From NCBI GenBank assembly GCA_002723345.1, contig PBNV01000030.1:1-64000 (forward strand): 64,000 nt of DNA, written 5' to 3'. Under the pieces are notes generated by a model, which worked only from the letters and a program-made list of their open reading frames with translations, did not search any database and was not told the origin of the DNA. Position numbers and translations under genes: made by a program. Shown piece by piece: positions 36,704 through 45,235 of the stretch (its first letter is position 1; each line of letters starts with the position of its first letter). The DNA comes from Rhodospirillaceae bacterium. Its GTDB lineage: Bacteria > Pseudomonadota > Alphaproteobacteria > Rhodospirillales > UBA2165.

Positions 36704-37347
36704 GTTGCTTCTCCCACCATTGTCTTATGTTGACTATAATCTGCGGCATTTCCCTCCCGCGACGCCATATCTGTTTTGTAGACTGCCGTTGCCAACGTCC
36801 TTTCGGCGTTGGATACAAACTGGTTCAACAACATCCCCAGTGTCACAAAGTCCTCCCGGCTAAAACCGTCGAACAGACCATCATTAATCATGCAGGTGAA
36901 TGGTGTCACACGTTCGATCGCGTCTATCCCCTTGTCCGTGAGCGCAAGCAGAACAGACCGCCCATCTGCCGCATTGGGGAGTTTCTCGATGAAGCCGCGC
37001 GCTGCCAGCTTACCAACCTCCACGGTCACATGAGATGGCACGACCCGCAACTCGATTGCAACGTCTTTAATGGCAACACCAGTCCCGTGTTGAAGACGCG
37101 CGATCACCATCAGAATCTGATATTGAACCCCTGTGATCCCAACGGACTCGCCCATGATCACGCGCAGTTCTTCCAGCATGCTGCCGGCGGAAAACAAATT
37201 ATGGATTGTGCGCCGCAAGGTTTGATCTCCATCCTGGTCTAGCACCGTCACGCGCGAACTACTGGGCGATGGATAATAACTCTTAGCAACCTTTTGACCC
37301 TGCCCAGGGGCAGTTCTGTCTACTGCCACCGAGACTTTTCGATCCAT
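36700..37347 (-). CDS. MarR family transcriptional regulator (first)
   Basis: A 215-aa MarR protein with an N-terminal extension of about 50 residues before the winged helix (about 60-155; QYQILMVIARLQHG, then KDVAIELRVVPSHVTVEVGKLAARGFIEKLPNAADGRSVLLALTDKG). Its stop overlaps the hpaB start by four bases (ATGA), so the two are translationally coupled. It is the likely controller of the hydroxylase operon. A good spot for its operator would be the gap upstream of its own start. Confidence 0.92.
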   Translation of the reverse strand: MDRKVSVAVDRTAPGQGQKVAKSYYPSPSSSRVTVLDQDGDQTLRRTIHNLFSAGSMLEELRVIMGESVGITGVQYQILMVIARLQHGTGVAIKDVAIELRVVPSHVTVEVGKLAARGFIEKLPNAADGRSVLLALTDKGIDAIERVTPFTCMINDGLFDGFSREDFVTLGMLLNQFVSNAERTLATAVYKTDMASREGNAADYSQHKTMVGEAT

Positions 37348-37477
37348 GGCGCAAACCCCTACTATGTTAGAAACCTATATTCGTTCCGAACATATTAGTC
37401 TGAAATTCGATGGGCCGTCAATGAGGGCACGAGGGAGAGATAGCGCCTTCATCCACGACAATTTACAGTCTATTCTT

Positions 37478-38419
37478 TCAAAACATTTGTTCTATTTGAT
37501 CCAAGGTCTGCATGGCGGGCAGCGCCTGAGCGAAGGAAGAATTCGGCTCGCGACCATCTTCAATGGCCGAGAGAAATTCACGGTCGGCAAGCTCAATTCC
37601 ATTGCTGGAGATGGCGACATCACTCAAATCTATGGGGTTATTCTTGCCATCGTAAAGATCGTCATATGACGCGATGTATGTCCCGTTATCGCAAATATAG
37701 CGAAAGAAGGTACCGAGCGGTCCATCGTTGTTGAACGACAGCGAGAGTGTGCAGATCGACCCGGAGGCTGTCTTCATGCCAATGGACATATCCATGGCAA
37801 TGCCCAGCTCTTCATGGGTGGGACCAGCTAAACCAAAGGCTTCCCTCGCCGGCTCACCGGTCTGGTAAAGAAATAGGTCAACTGAATGACAGGCATGGTG
37901 CCAAAGCAAATGATCGGTCCAGGTCCGAGGCTCGCCAAGCGCATTGAGGTTGGAGCGCCGCAGAAAATAGGTCTGAATGTCCATTTGCTGGATGACGATC
38001 TCACCCGCTTTGATCTTCTGGTTGATCCATTGATGACTTGGGTTAAAGCGCCGTACATGGTCCACCATGGCAACAAGACCGGTCTCCTCCTGAACTTTGA
38101 TTGCAGCCTGCGTGTCGGCTAGGCTGTCTGCCATGGGAATTTCTACCAGCACATGCTTGCCGGCACGCATACAGGCGATTGCCTGCTGGGCATGCAATTG
38201 GGTCGGCGTTGCGAGAATGACGGCTTCTACGTCATCACGGTCGAGGCTCTCATTCAGATCCTTCGTGGCATGTTGGATGCCGCGCTCCTGGGCAAAGGCT
38301 TCGATATCGTCTGGCTCGCCGCCAACAACGGACACTACATCAGCACCCGGGATATTAGCCAGGGCGTCGAGGTGTTTCCGCCCGAAGGCGCCGGCAGCAC
38401 CTGCTACGCATATTTTCAT
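37478..38419 (-). CDS. Gfo/Idh/MocA family NAD(P)-dependent oxidoreductase
   Basis: A 313-aa dehydrogenase with an N-terminal Rossmann fold (GAAGAFGRKHLDAL), the ATPTQLHAQQAIACMRAGKHVLVEIPMA segment with the conserved Glu-x-Pro, and a C-terminal sheet domain with HACHSVDLFLY (catalytic His region). I chose the ATG at 38419 because AGGAGG lies seven bases upstream; an in-frame start at 38548 would cross that site. Substrates of the family are sugars, inositols and related alcohols. Its place beside a Rieske oxygenase suggests a cis-diol or alcohol oxidation, but this cannot be fixed. Confidence 0.9.
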   Translation of the reverse strand: MKICVAGAAGAFGRKHLDALANIPGADVVSVVGGEPDDIEAFAQERGIQHATKDLNESLDRDDVEAVILATPTQLHAQQAIACMRAGKHVLVEIPMADSLADTQAAIKVQEETGLVAMVDHVRRFNPSHQWINQKIKAGEIVIQQMDIQTYFLRRSNLNALGEPRTWTDHLLWHHACHSVDLFLYQTGEPAREAFGLAGPTHEELGIAMDMSIGMKTASGSICTLSLSFNNDGPLGTFFRYICDNGTYIASYDDLYDGKNNPIDLSDVAISSNGIELADREFLSAIEDGREPNSSFAQALPAMQTLDQIEQMF

Positions 38420-38577
38420 TCTGAGACCTCCTGAGGTAATGCTCGGTAGGGGCCGCCTTGTGTGCACCGTTGTTTGCGCGAACGGCCAATTATGATTGTT
38501 GATAGTGCTGGTGCTATGCACCTTTGAGCCGGGGCCCGTCAAGGCCAACCGCCAATAGAGCGACTAAGCCGTTTCAG

Positions 38578-38634
38578 TGGGTGAACATACTCACCCATTT
38601 TTGTATGGCTAATTCCCCTGTTCGGGGTATTTTT
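38578..38634 (+). promoter_or_regulatory. Two tandem hairpins with T-tracts in the leader of the Rieske oxygenase gene
   Basis: TGGGTGA (38578-38584), a six-base spacer and TCACCCA (38591-38597), then five T. A second one, CCCC-TGTTC-GGGG (38615-38627), is followed by TATTTTT. They lie in the gap between divergent genes, 65-120 bases before the oxygenase ATG. Each looks like a small terminator, so attenuation is possible; the first arm pair could also be an operator. No plus-strand gene precedes them that would need termination. Confidence 0.45.
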
Positions 38635-38698
38635 GCTGTGTAAAAAGGTTGCAACTCTGAAGACCGCGCATAAAGTTGCGTTGATAGGGAGGCCCGTA

Positions 38699-39751
38699 AT
38701 GTCCGACTTTGAAATGGAACCACTGGTCAGAAACGCATGGTATATTGGCGCCTGGGCTAACGAGCTGGCCGACGGCCCCATCGGCCGCGAAATAATGAAC
38801 GAAGATGTCGTTCTGTTTCGGGACGGAGAGGGCAAGGCAGCGGCTTTGGAAGATCGATGCTGTCACCGAGGCGTTAAACTGTCACTTGGATCCTGCGACA
38901 AGGGCGGCCTTGTGTGTGGGTACCACGGTCTCGTGTTCGACGGCAAGGGTGCCTGCATCGATAATCCGGGAGAGAGACTCAACCCGTCTTATAGCGTGCG
39001 CGCTTACCCCGTAGTCGAGCGCCAAAATTTTATTTGGATTTGGACGGGTAACCCCGCCCACGCTGACCCGAGCCTTATTATCGATTGGCCCTTCCATGAT
39101 GATTGGTCATGCAATTTTGGGCGTTACGACATTGATGCCAACTTTATTTTCATGGTCGATAACCTGATGGACCTAACCCACCTGGGCTACGTCCATGGCT
39201 CCACAATTGGCGGCAACCCGGAGCAGCATAATGATGCTGAGCTAACCACCACCAAGAAAGAAAATGGTGCACATTTTCTGCGCTGGATGCTGGACTCGGT
39301 GCCACCGCCGTCCTTTAAAAATGTGGGTGGCTTCACCACCAATATCGACCGATGGTCCGACTTCGAGTATATCGCGCCTTCCTCTGTTCTTCAGTGGGGC
39401 GGCGGCATTCCTGTGGGGAATGATGCCCGAAAAAATCGGCTCCAGAGCGGCGCGCTGTCGCTGCGCCAGTTCCACCATGCAACGCCTAAAAGCGAGAACC
39501 AATACCACTATTTCTTCTCTGCTGGCCTCGACGGTTTGGATGCGGACTCCTCTGGCGGCCAGCAATTCTATGAAGACATCCTGGAGGCGTTCCTGGAGGA
39601 CAAGCTGTTCATAGAGTCTCAACAGATTGGTGTTGAGCGCGATCCGAGCCGCAGGCTGCTCTTACGCGAACATGACCGGGCCGTCGCCTACAGTAGGCAA
39701 GCTATCCACGAGATGCAGGCCGCTGAGGTGCAGCTGGAGGCGGCGGAATGA
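38699..39751 (+). CDS. Rieske aromatic-ring oxygenase, VanA-like
   Basis: A 350-aa Rieske non-haem iron oxygenase of the vanillate O-demethylase (VanA) type. The [2Fe-2S] ligands are Cys54 and His56 (CCHRG) and Cys73 and His76 (CGYHG). The iron site is in DNLMDLTHLGYVH with His161 and His166 and bridging Asp158. AGGGAGG precedes the ATG at 38699; a longer start at 38633 is not needed. The family removes methyl groups from methoxylated rings or hydroxylates rings. No VanB-type reductase is adjacent, so electrons must come from a distant reductase or a ferredoxin. Confidence 0.92.
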   Translation: MSDFEMEPLVRNAWYIGAWANELADGPIGREIMNEDVVLFRDGEGKAAALEDRCCHRGVKLSLGSCDKGGLVCGYHGLVFDGKGACIDNPGERLNPSYSVRAYPVVERQNFIWIWTGNPAHADPSLIIDWPFHDDWSCNFGRYDIDANFIFMVDNLMDLTHLGYVHGSTIGGNPEQHNDAELTTTKKENGAHFLRWMLDSVPPPSFKNVGGFTTNIDRWSDFEYIAPSSVLQWGGGIPVGNDARKNRLQSGALSLRQFHHATPKSENQYHYFFSAGLDGLDADSSGGQQFYEDILEAFLEDKLFIESQQIGVERDPSRRLLLREHDRAVAYSRQAIHEMQAAEVQLEAAE

Positions 39752-39764
39752 GTCCCCGCTTATC

Positions 39765-40157
39765 TTACGTCTCTGTCTCCGGCGTGTAGTAATAATGCAG
39801 CTCGAACATCACACACCCACCGTCTGATTTGAAGGGGCCGTGGTAAACGCCCGGCGGGCGACAGGCATATGTCGGCGCATGGAATTTTTCTCCGCCATTC
39901 CCATTGATGTCATTACCGACGATAAGGTCACCCTCCACCAAATAAACCTCTTCCCAGTGGTCATGGATGAACGGCGCAGTGGAATACACACCGGGGAGCA
40001 GACGCAGAAACCGGGACCGACTGCCGGTCTTGTTTTCCTCGTCCAGATCCGACGTCAACACTTTTTGCTGCATGCCCGGCGGATAGCCCGGTGGTTCTTC
40101 CCAGCCTTCATCCATATCCAGTGGTGCGAATTCCAGATGCGGTTTACCTATGCCCAT
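39765..40157 (-). CDS. Cupin domain protein (ChrR-like)
   Basis: A 130-aa single-domain cupin. The metal-site motif reads HDHWEEVYLVEGD, with two His and a Glu, and PPGVYHGPF gives the later His. The start at 40157 (MGIGKPHLEF) is chosen over an upstream frame that would enter the oxidoreductase gene. Cupins of this kind include dioxygenases, isomerases and binding proteins. Its sequence resembles ChrR-type cupins. It is the third gene of an EthD-OYE-cupin run on the minus strand. No function is claimed. Confidence 0.78.
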   Translation of the reverse strand: MGIGKPHLEFAPLDMDEGWEEPPGYPPGMQQKVLTSDLDEENKTGSRSRFLRLLPGVYSTAPFIHDHWEEVYLVEGDLIVGNDINGNGGEKFHAPTYACRPPGVYHGPFKSDGGCVMFELHYYYTPETET

Positions 40158-40212
40158 AGTAGTGTGTCTCCATACCCCATTACTCGTGAAAAATTTCTGC
40201 TTAAATCTGGTG

Positions 40213-41379
40213 TCAGAATATATTGCCGCGCTCGTATTGCACAGGCCAATCCACATTACCGGCTTTTAGCGTCTTAGCAGCTTTAAGCGGCCAGTAAGGA
40301 TCGGCAAGTAAAGCGCGCCCCATGATAATCAGGTCGGCGTCTCCGTTGGCAAGGATACTCTCTGCATGCTCCGGGGTATAAATTAAACCAACCGCGCCGG
40401 TCATCATCCCAGCTCCGTCCTTGACGGATTTAGCCAGCGGCACTTGGTAGCCGGGGTGAATGGGAACCTGCTGGTCCGGAGACGTACCTCCGGAGGAGCA
40501 ATCGATCAAGTCCACCTGCCCTCTCTCCTTGAGGATCTGTGCAAGGCGGATGGAGTCGTCAATACCCCAGCCCCCCTGAAGCCAATCAGTCGCTGAGATG
40601 CGAAGAAACAGCGGTAGTTCATCCGGCCATTCAGAGCGCACGGCTTCGATGACTTCAAAAAGAAATCGGCAACGGTTGTTAAAATCACCACCATAATCAT
40701 CGTCCCTCATGTTGGAAATAGGATTATAGAACTGATTAATCAGGTAGCCATGTGCGCCGTGAATTTCTAGCAGCTTAAACCCAGCCTCACGCGCCCGGCG
40801 GGAGCCGTCTCGAAAGCTCTCCACAATCATATCGATGCCGCTCTGATCAAGGGCCCCCGGGGTGCGCCATCCCCCCGAAAACGGGATCGCCGAGGCACTT
40901 ACCGTAGGCCAAGCATCCGGCCCGTTCTGGATCGGAAGGCTGCCCTCCCAGGGACGGCTGACGGCGGCTTTCCGGCCGGCGTGACCGATCTGCATACCGG
41001 GCACGGCGCCGTGTGATCTGATGGTTTCAGCAAGACGCGCGAGCGCATCCCGATGATCGTCCGACCAGATGCCGAGACAACCCGGTGATATGCGACCTTC
41101 GGGCAAAGTATGCACAACCTCAGTACAAACGATGCCGGCCCCGCCTATGGCCCGCGACGCGAGATGAATATAATGCCATTCGTTGGGAAGGCCATCCTCG
41201 CCGCAATATTGGCACATGGGCGACAGCATGATGTGGTTGCGTGCAGTTACAGACCTCGCGGTGAAGGGTCGGAAGAGATGCGGGTCGCGGCTGCGTTTGA
41301 GCACACGGCGACTGTCCTCGCCAGAACTGCGCGAATCTGCGGGCCTTTGCTCGGAACGAAAAGAAGAACCGGATTTCAA
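40213..41379 (-). CDS. NADH:flavin oxidoreductase (Old Yellow Enzyme, YqjM-like)
   Basis: A 388-aa FMN ene-reductase of the Old Yellow Enzyme family with a TIM barrel. Motifs are LSPMCQYCGEDGLPNEWH (the Cys near 57 is typical of the thermophilic-like YqjM group), IQIGHAGRKA, EIHGAHGYLINQFYNPISN and IIMGRALLADPYWP. It reduces activated C=C bonds of enones, or N-O groups. The start overlaps the EthD stop (ATGA). In a catabolic cluster it may reduce a dienoic or quinoid product. No Fe-S domain is present, so it is not the 2,4-dienoyl-CoA reductase type. Confidence 0.92.
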   Translation of the reverse strand: MKSGSSFRSEQRPADSRSSGEDSRRVLKRSRDPHLFRPFTARSVTARNHIMLSPMCQYCGEDGLPNEWHYIHLASRAIGGAGIVCTEVVHTLPEGRISPGCLGIWSDDHRDALARLAETIRSHGAVPGMQIGHAGRKAAVSRPWEGSLPIQNGPDAWPTVSASAIPFSGGWRTPGALDQSGIDMIVESFRDGSRRAREAGFKLLEIHGAHGYLINQFYNPISNMRDDDYGGDFNNRCRFLFEVIEAVRSEWPDELPLFLRISATDWLQGGWGIDDSIRLAQILKERGQVDLIDCSSGGTSPDQQVPIHPGYQVPLAKSVKDGAGMMTGAVGLIYTPEHAESILANGDADLIIMGRALLADPYWPLKAAKTLKAGNVDWPVQYERGNIF

Positions 41380-41705
41380 AATATTTTCTCCCCCTGCAAG
41401 GCCTGGTGAAAAATATGGCCTTCAAAATCCGGAAAATTCTCAAAATCAGCGCGCGCCACACGCCGCGCATCAGATGCCAAACCCTGGTTGAGGGCCTCAG
41501 TGGACTCAAAAGTCATTTGGGCAAGCAGGCTGACATCTCCCTTTTGCACCGGGCATGGATCACTCCAGTCGACTGGCGTATGCAGTGTTAGCCCTTGAAT
41601 GCCATCGAAACGCTGCAACAATTGAGCGTGTTTCGACCGGTAATGGTGGAGAAACCCCTCGGGGTTCGCCGAACGGCCATCATATCGCACAAAATAAGAA
41701 ATCAT
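41376..41705 (-). CDS. EthD family protein
   Basis: A 109-aa dimeric alpha/beta-barrel protein. The first part MISYFVRYDG, HHYRSKHAQLLQRFDGIQGL and a final FHQAL are the EthD/stress-response A/B barrel pattern. AGGAGAG lies eight bases before the ATG at 41705. EthD was first seen in ETBE breakdown, and relatives include methylmuconolactone methylisomerase, so it often appears in ring-breakdown operons. The short ATGA overlap with the oxidoreductase shows coupling. The reaction is unknown. Confidence 0.8.
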   Translation of the reverse strand: MISYFVRYDGRSANPEGFLHHYRSKHAQLLQRFDGIQGLTLHTPVDWSDPCPVQKGDVSLLAQMTFESTEALNQGLASDARRVARADFENFPDFEGHIFHQALQGEKIF

Positions 41706-41955
41706 TTGTCTCTCCTCCCCGATGGTCATTTTAAATGGTCTCGGAGCGCCAATTATCGACCCTGGGATCTGCTGGATCAATCATCTAGAAATCGGGTGCC
41801 AACCCGCTCCCAGCTGACCTTTACCCCCTTATCAAATCTGCTGTGTCTTGGCGGGCTGTGCCGACGCTGATATGGAGAAAGCGAACGACTGGGATTTGGG
41901 CTCTGCAACCGCCTCTAACGCCGCAGCATAAAACATATTTCGAAAAGGACATACC

Positions 41956-42774
41956 GTGCCCAGACTTAATACCCAAGGCCTCTCCATAAATTACACCGAG
42001 GTTGGACAGCCGAGAGAGGCAGCGGACACGCTTTGTCTGCTCCACTGCTCCACGAGTAGCAACGGCCAGTGGCGGGCTTTGTGGGAGCGCCTGCAAGACC
42101 GCTACCGCGTTCTTGCTCCAGATCTTCTGGGCTATGGCGACACAAGTGAGTGGTCCGGTACAGATGATGGCCTGATTCGGGCGGAGGGCGATCTCGTGCG
42201 CGCGCTCACGGAAGATCTCGGCAGCTATCACTTACTCGGCCATTCGTATGGCGGTGCCAGTGCCCTGCGTCTCGCCCTCGAAGAGCCGCACCGCCTCAAA
42301 AGCCTTACCCTAATCGAACCAATTGCCATCTTTTTGCTCGACCCCGAAAAGGATGCCGGGCCTTATCGATTGCTTCGTGGAATCGCTGAGATCTATCGGA
42401 GCGAGGTAGCCCGCGGTAATCCAGACGTCGGCATCACGCACTATTTTGACTATTGGAACGGCGACGGAGCCTTTGCGGCGGCACATCCGCGCACGCGGGA
42501 ATATGCCCGGAGCACCGCAATAAAATGCTACCATGAATTCGACGCCATATTTGACACCGTCAACAAGCCCGCGCCACTGTCGCAGCTAACTATGCCCGTA
42601 CACATCCTACGAGGGGCAGACACTCAGCCCCCAGCGCACCGGATCACCACAATGCTGGCAGAAGCCCTTCCCCATGCCAAAGTCACCGAAATAGCCGGTG
42701 CCGGTCACATGTCACCTATCACCCATGCCACCCCAGTAAACGACGCAGTGGAGACATTCCTCGACGCGCTTTAG
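41956..42774 (+). CDS. Alpha/beta hydrolase
   Basis: A 272-aa hydrolase. The nucleophile elbow is GHSYGGAS, the acid lies near RGADTQPPAH, and the His is in GAGHMSPITH. It starts at GTG 41956 after an AAAAGGA site. It faces the opposite way from the surrounding minus-strand genes, so its promoter is in the 250-bp gap upstream. It could be an ester or C-C hydrolase. No lipobox or signal peptide was seen. Confidence 0.9.
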   Translation: MPRLNTQGLSINYTEVGQPREAADTLCLLHCSTSSNGQWRALWERLQDRYRVLAPDLLGYGDTSEWSGTDDGLIRAEGDLVRALTEDLGSYHLLGHSYGGASALRLALEEPHRLKSLTLIEPIAIFLLDPEKDAGPYRLLRGIAEIYRSEVARGNPDVGITHYFDYWNGDGAFAAAHPRTREYARSTAIKCYHEFDAIFDTVNKPAPLSQLTMPVHILRGADTQPPAHRITTMLAEALPHAKVTEIAGAGHMSPITHATPVNDAVETFLDAL

Positions 42775-42816
42775 CGCACGAGTGGGCCGCTCACTCGGCC
42801 CGAGCAGCGGTTGAAA

Positions 42817-43329
42817 CTATTTCTGGGTCGCAGCCTGTGTTTCGTAGTGGGCCGGCGAAGTGACTTCCAGTAGTTCAAGGTCCTCGGAGCATTCAAGCTC
42901 GTTGTGCAGAATGGCGGGCGGTTGCAGGCAGCAGTCGCCGGGCCCAAATAGATGCTCTTCCACCCGCGTATTTCCATCGTTCTCTACATGATAAATAAAC
43001 TTGATCCACCCCTTGAGGATGTAAATCATCTGAAACCCCAGGGCATGGGTGTGCAGACCAGTGGTGTGAAGCCCACTTGCATCCGCCCTCTCCCCAGTTT
43101 CCTCCGTTCGGACGCGCAGAACATGCGCTTTGAATTGGCCGCCGGTCGCGGCCTGAATGCCGAGCTCTCGATATTCAAAAAAATCCCGCAACCCTCGCGC
43201 CCACATAGCGTCCTTCGCGTAGGCCGCCGTGAATTGGTAGCCCTCACCAGATATCGGGCCTGAAAAATGTGCGGGGCTTTGGGGCGAGGATCGGTTAAAC
43301 GTGGTCTCGGGGACGTCTGCAGCGGCCAT
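42817..43329 (-). CDS. Cupin domain protein
   Basis: A 170-aa protein with a cupin core from about 60 to 160. The segment around GLHTHALGFQMIYILKGWIKFIYHVEND has two His, and the following GDCCLQPPAILHNELECSEDLELLEVTSP stretch has the later His and metal-site Glu. An AGGAGATATT site precedes the ATG. It lies at the right edge of the island, 218 bp from the end of metG. Function unknown. Confidence 0.8.
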   Translation of the reverse strand: MAAADVPETTFNRSSPQSPAHFSGPISGEGYQFTAAYAKDAMWARGLRDFFEYRELGIQAATGGQFKAHVLRVRTEETGERADASGLHTTGLHTHALGFQMIYILKGWIKFIYHVENDGNTRVEEHLFGPGDCCLQPPAILHNELECSEDLELLEVTSPAHYETQAATQK

Positions 43330-43542
43330 GGTAATATCTCCTGAAGCCGGTGTGAAATTTGTCGATTAGGCAAGTAACTGGGGTCGAACTAGCGTCGAAT
43401 ATGGATCACTTTGGCTCCGCCTTTCAAGGGGTCGAATGGCGAGAATGCCGCCTACCTCGGCTTCGGCTTCAACAGCTGCATACCACCCCTGAACCGGTGT
43501 AATGACTAACGCGAATGGGAGAGAATCCCATACGGGTCTGGG

Positions 43543-43551
43543 TCAGGCTAG
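43543..43551. repeat. Direct repeat TCAGGCTAG, metG-side edge of the island
   Basis: This copy includes the metG stop codon (TAG read on the minus strand at 43550-43548). Its pair is at 28803-28811, just upstream of tatD. If the segment between the copies were removed, metG and tatD would be about 32 bp apart, as usual. Confidence 0.35.
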
Positions 43552-45140
43552 CCAGTGCTGGTCTCTGCCACGTATCGCGGAAACACCCCCTCTGGCTTGG
43601 GCAACCTGGTGCCGCTAGCAAGGCCCGAGGTTGTGCCGAGGGCGGTAAAGTCGCGGGCCTCTGGGGGGACGGCAAGTTGATCCAACAGATTTGCAGACGC
43701 ATCGGGCACGACCGGCTGCACCAGGATCGCCAACCGTCGCACGGTCTCGGCAAGGGTGTAAAGCACGGTCATCATGCGGGCCGGGTCCGTTTTTTTGAGT
43801 GCCCAAGGCGCCTGGTGATCGATGTAGGCGTTGGCAGCCCTTACCACGACCCAGATTTTTTCGAGAGCGCTGTGAAAGGCCTGCTGATCAAAATCTTCGC
43901 GCACCGACCCTAGCAAACCAGCGGCAGCCTCCAACAAGGCGGTATCGACGTCGCTTAGATCGCCGCATTCGGGCACCACGCCGCCGCAGTTCTTGTTGAT
44001 CATGCTAAGTGAGCGCTGCGCCAGATTGCCCAAATCATTGGCAAGGTCGGCATTGATGCGCTGGATGATACCCTCGTGAGAAAAAGAACCATCCTGGCCA
44101 TAGGGCACCTCGCGCAGCAAAAAATATCGGAGCGGGTCCAAGCCGAATTCCGCAACCATCGCGTCCGGGCTCAAGACATTACCCAGGCTCTTGGACATCT
44201 TCTCACCTTCAATGTTTAGGAAACCATGGCCAAACACTCGTTTGGGCAGCGGGAGGCCCGCACTCATCAAAAAACCTGGCCAATAAACCGTGTGGAAGCG
44301 CACGATGTCTTTGCCAATCACGTGCAGGTCGGCCGGCCAATGGGTCTTAAAATGATCAGGCCTTCCGGACGTGCCCTCATCAGGGAAGCCTAGCGCTGTT
44401 ATATAATTGGTAAGGGCGTCAAGCCAAACATACATGATGTGGTTCTCATCACCGGGAGCGTTATGTGGTACCGGCACGCCCCATTTGAAGGTGGTGCGAG
44501 AAATCGAGAGGTCACGAAGCCCGCCCTCCTGACCGACAAAGCTCACGACTTCGTTCAGTCGTGTGGTGGGAAGTATGAAGTCCGGGTGGGCATCATAATG
44601 ATCAAGCAAGGGCTGTGTATACCTGGACAGTCGAAAGAAATAACTTGGCTCCTCGACCCACTCCACCGGCGCTCCCGATGGCGCCAGCCTCTTACCCGCG
44701 TTGGCGGGATCCGGAGCCAACTCGCTGTCGTCGAAATAGGCTTCATCGCGGACCGAATACCAGCCCTCGTACTTGCCCAGATAGATGTCGCCGTTATCTG
44801 CCAGCCTCTGCCAGATGGCCTGACTCGCGGTATAATGGCGAGACTCGGTCGTGCGGATGAAATCATCGTTGGAAATGTTCAACAAAGCGCACATGTCACG
44901 GAAATATTGAGCGATTTCATCCGTGAAAGCCTGGGGCCCCTGGCCAGCATCGAGCGCCGACTTTTCAACTTTCTGGCCATGCTCGTCGGTGCCCGTCAAG
45001 AAATGAACATCATAGCCGTCCAACCGCTTGAAGCGCGCCATTGCATCCGTCGAAATAGCCTCGTAAGCATGGCCTAAGTGAGGGCGGCCGTTCACATAGG
45101 ATATGGCCGTGGTAATATAATACGGCGTCTTCGAACTCAT
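43548..45140 (-). CDS. metG: Methionyl-tRNA synthetase
   Basis: Charges tRNA-Met. The 530-aa chain has the HIGH-like [15 protein letters not shown] near residue 14, the KMSKSLGN motif near 300 and an anticodon-binding domain with the helical C-terminal half. The usual zinc-knuckle Cys pairs are absent ([12 protein letters not shown]), so this is the zinc-free type that is common in alphaproteobacteria. GGAGATAC precedes the ATG at 45140. It is in the tmk-holB-metG run. tatD normally follows but is displaced. Confidence 0.96.
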   Translation of the reverse strand: MSSKTPYYITTAISYVNGRPHLGHAYEAISTDAMARFKRLDGYDVHFLTGTDEHGQKVEKSALDAGQGPQAFTDEIAQYFRDMCALLNISNDDFIRTTESRHYTASQAIWQRLADNGDIYLGKYEGWYSVRDEAYFDDSELAPDPANAGKRLAPSGAPVEWVEEPSYFFRLSRYTQPLLDHYDAHPDFILPTTRLNEVVSFVGQEGGLRDLSISRTTFKWGVPVPHNAPGDENHIMYVWLDALTNYITALGFPDEGTSGRPDHFKTHWPADLHVIGKDIVRFHTVYWPGFLMSAGLPLPKRVFGHGFLNIEGEKMSKSLGNVLSPDAMVAEFGLDPLRYFLLREVPYGQDGSFSHEGIIQRINADLANDLGNLAQRSLSMINKNCGGVVPECGDLSDVDTALLEAAAGLLGSVREDFDQQAFHSALEKIWVVVRAANAYIDHQAPWALKKTDPARMMTVLYTLAETVRRLAILVQPVVPDASANLLDQLAVPPEARDFTALGTTSGLASGTRLPKPEGVFPRYVAETSTG

Positions 45141-45235
45141 CGAGGTATCTCCGGCATGGCGGATATCAGCTTCCAAGGGTCCACCAGATTAATACAGGGG
45201 GCCAAACCATCTACACAGAGCGTCCGGTCCGTGCC

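Noticed and set aside
43515-43531. ATGGGA-GAGAA-TCCCAT hairpin just after metG
   Set aside because: No T-tract follows on the metG strand, so it is not called a terminator.
28803-43551. Transposon or integrative element as the island's carrier
   Set aside because: No transposase, integrase or terminal inverted repeats were seen, so only the direct repeat is reported.
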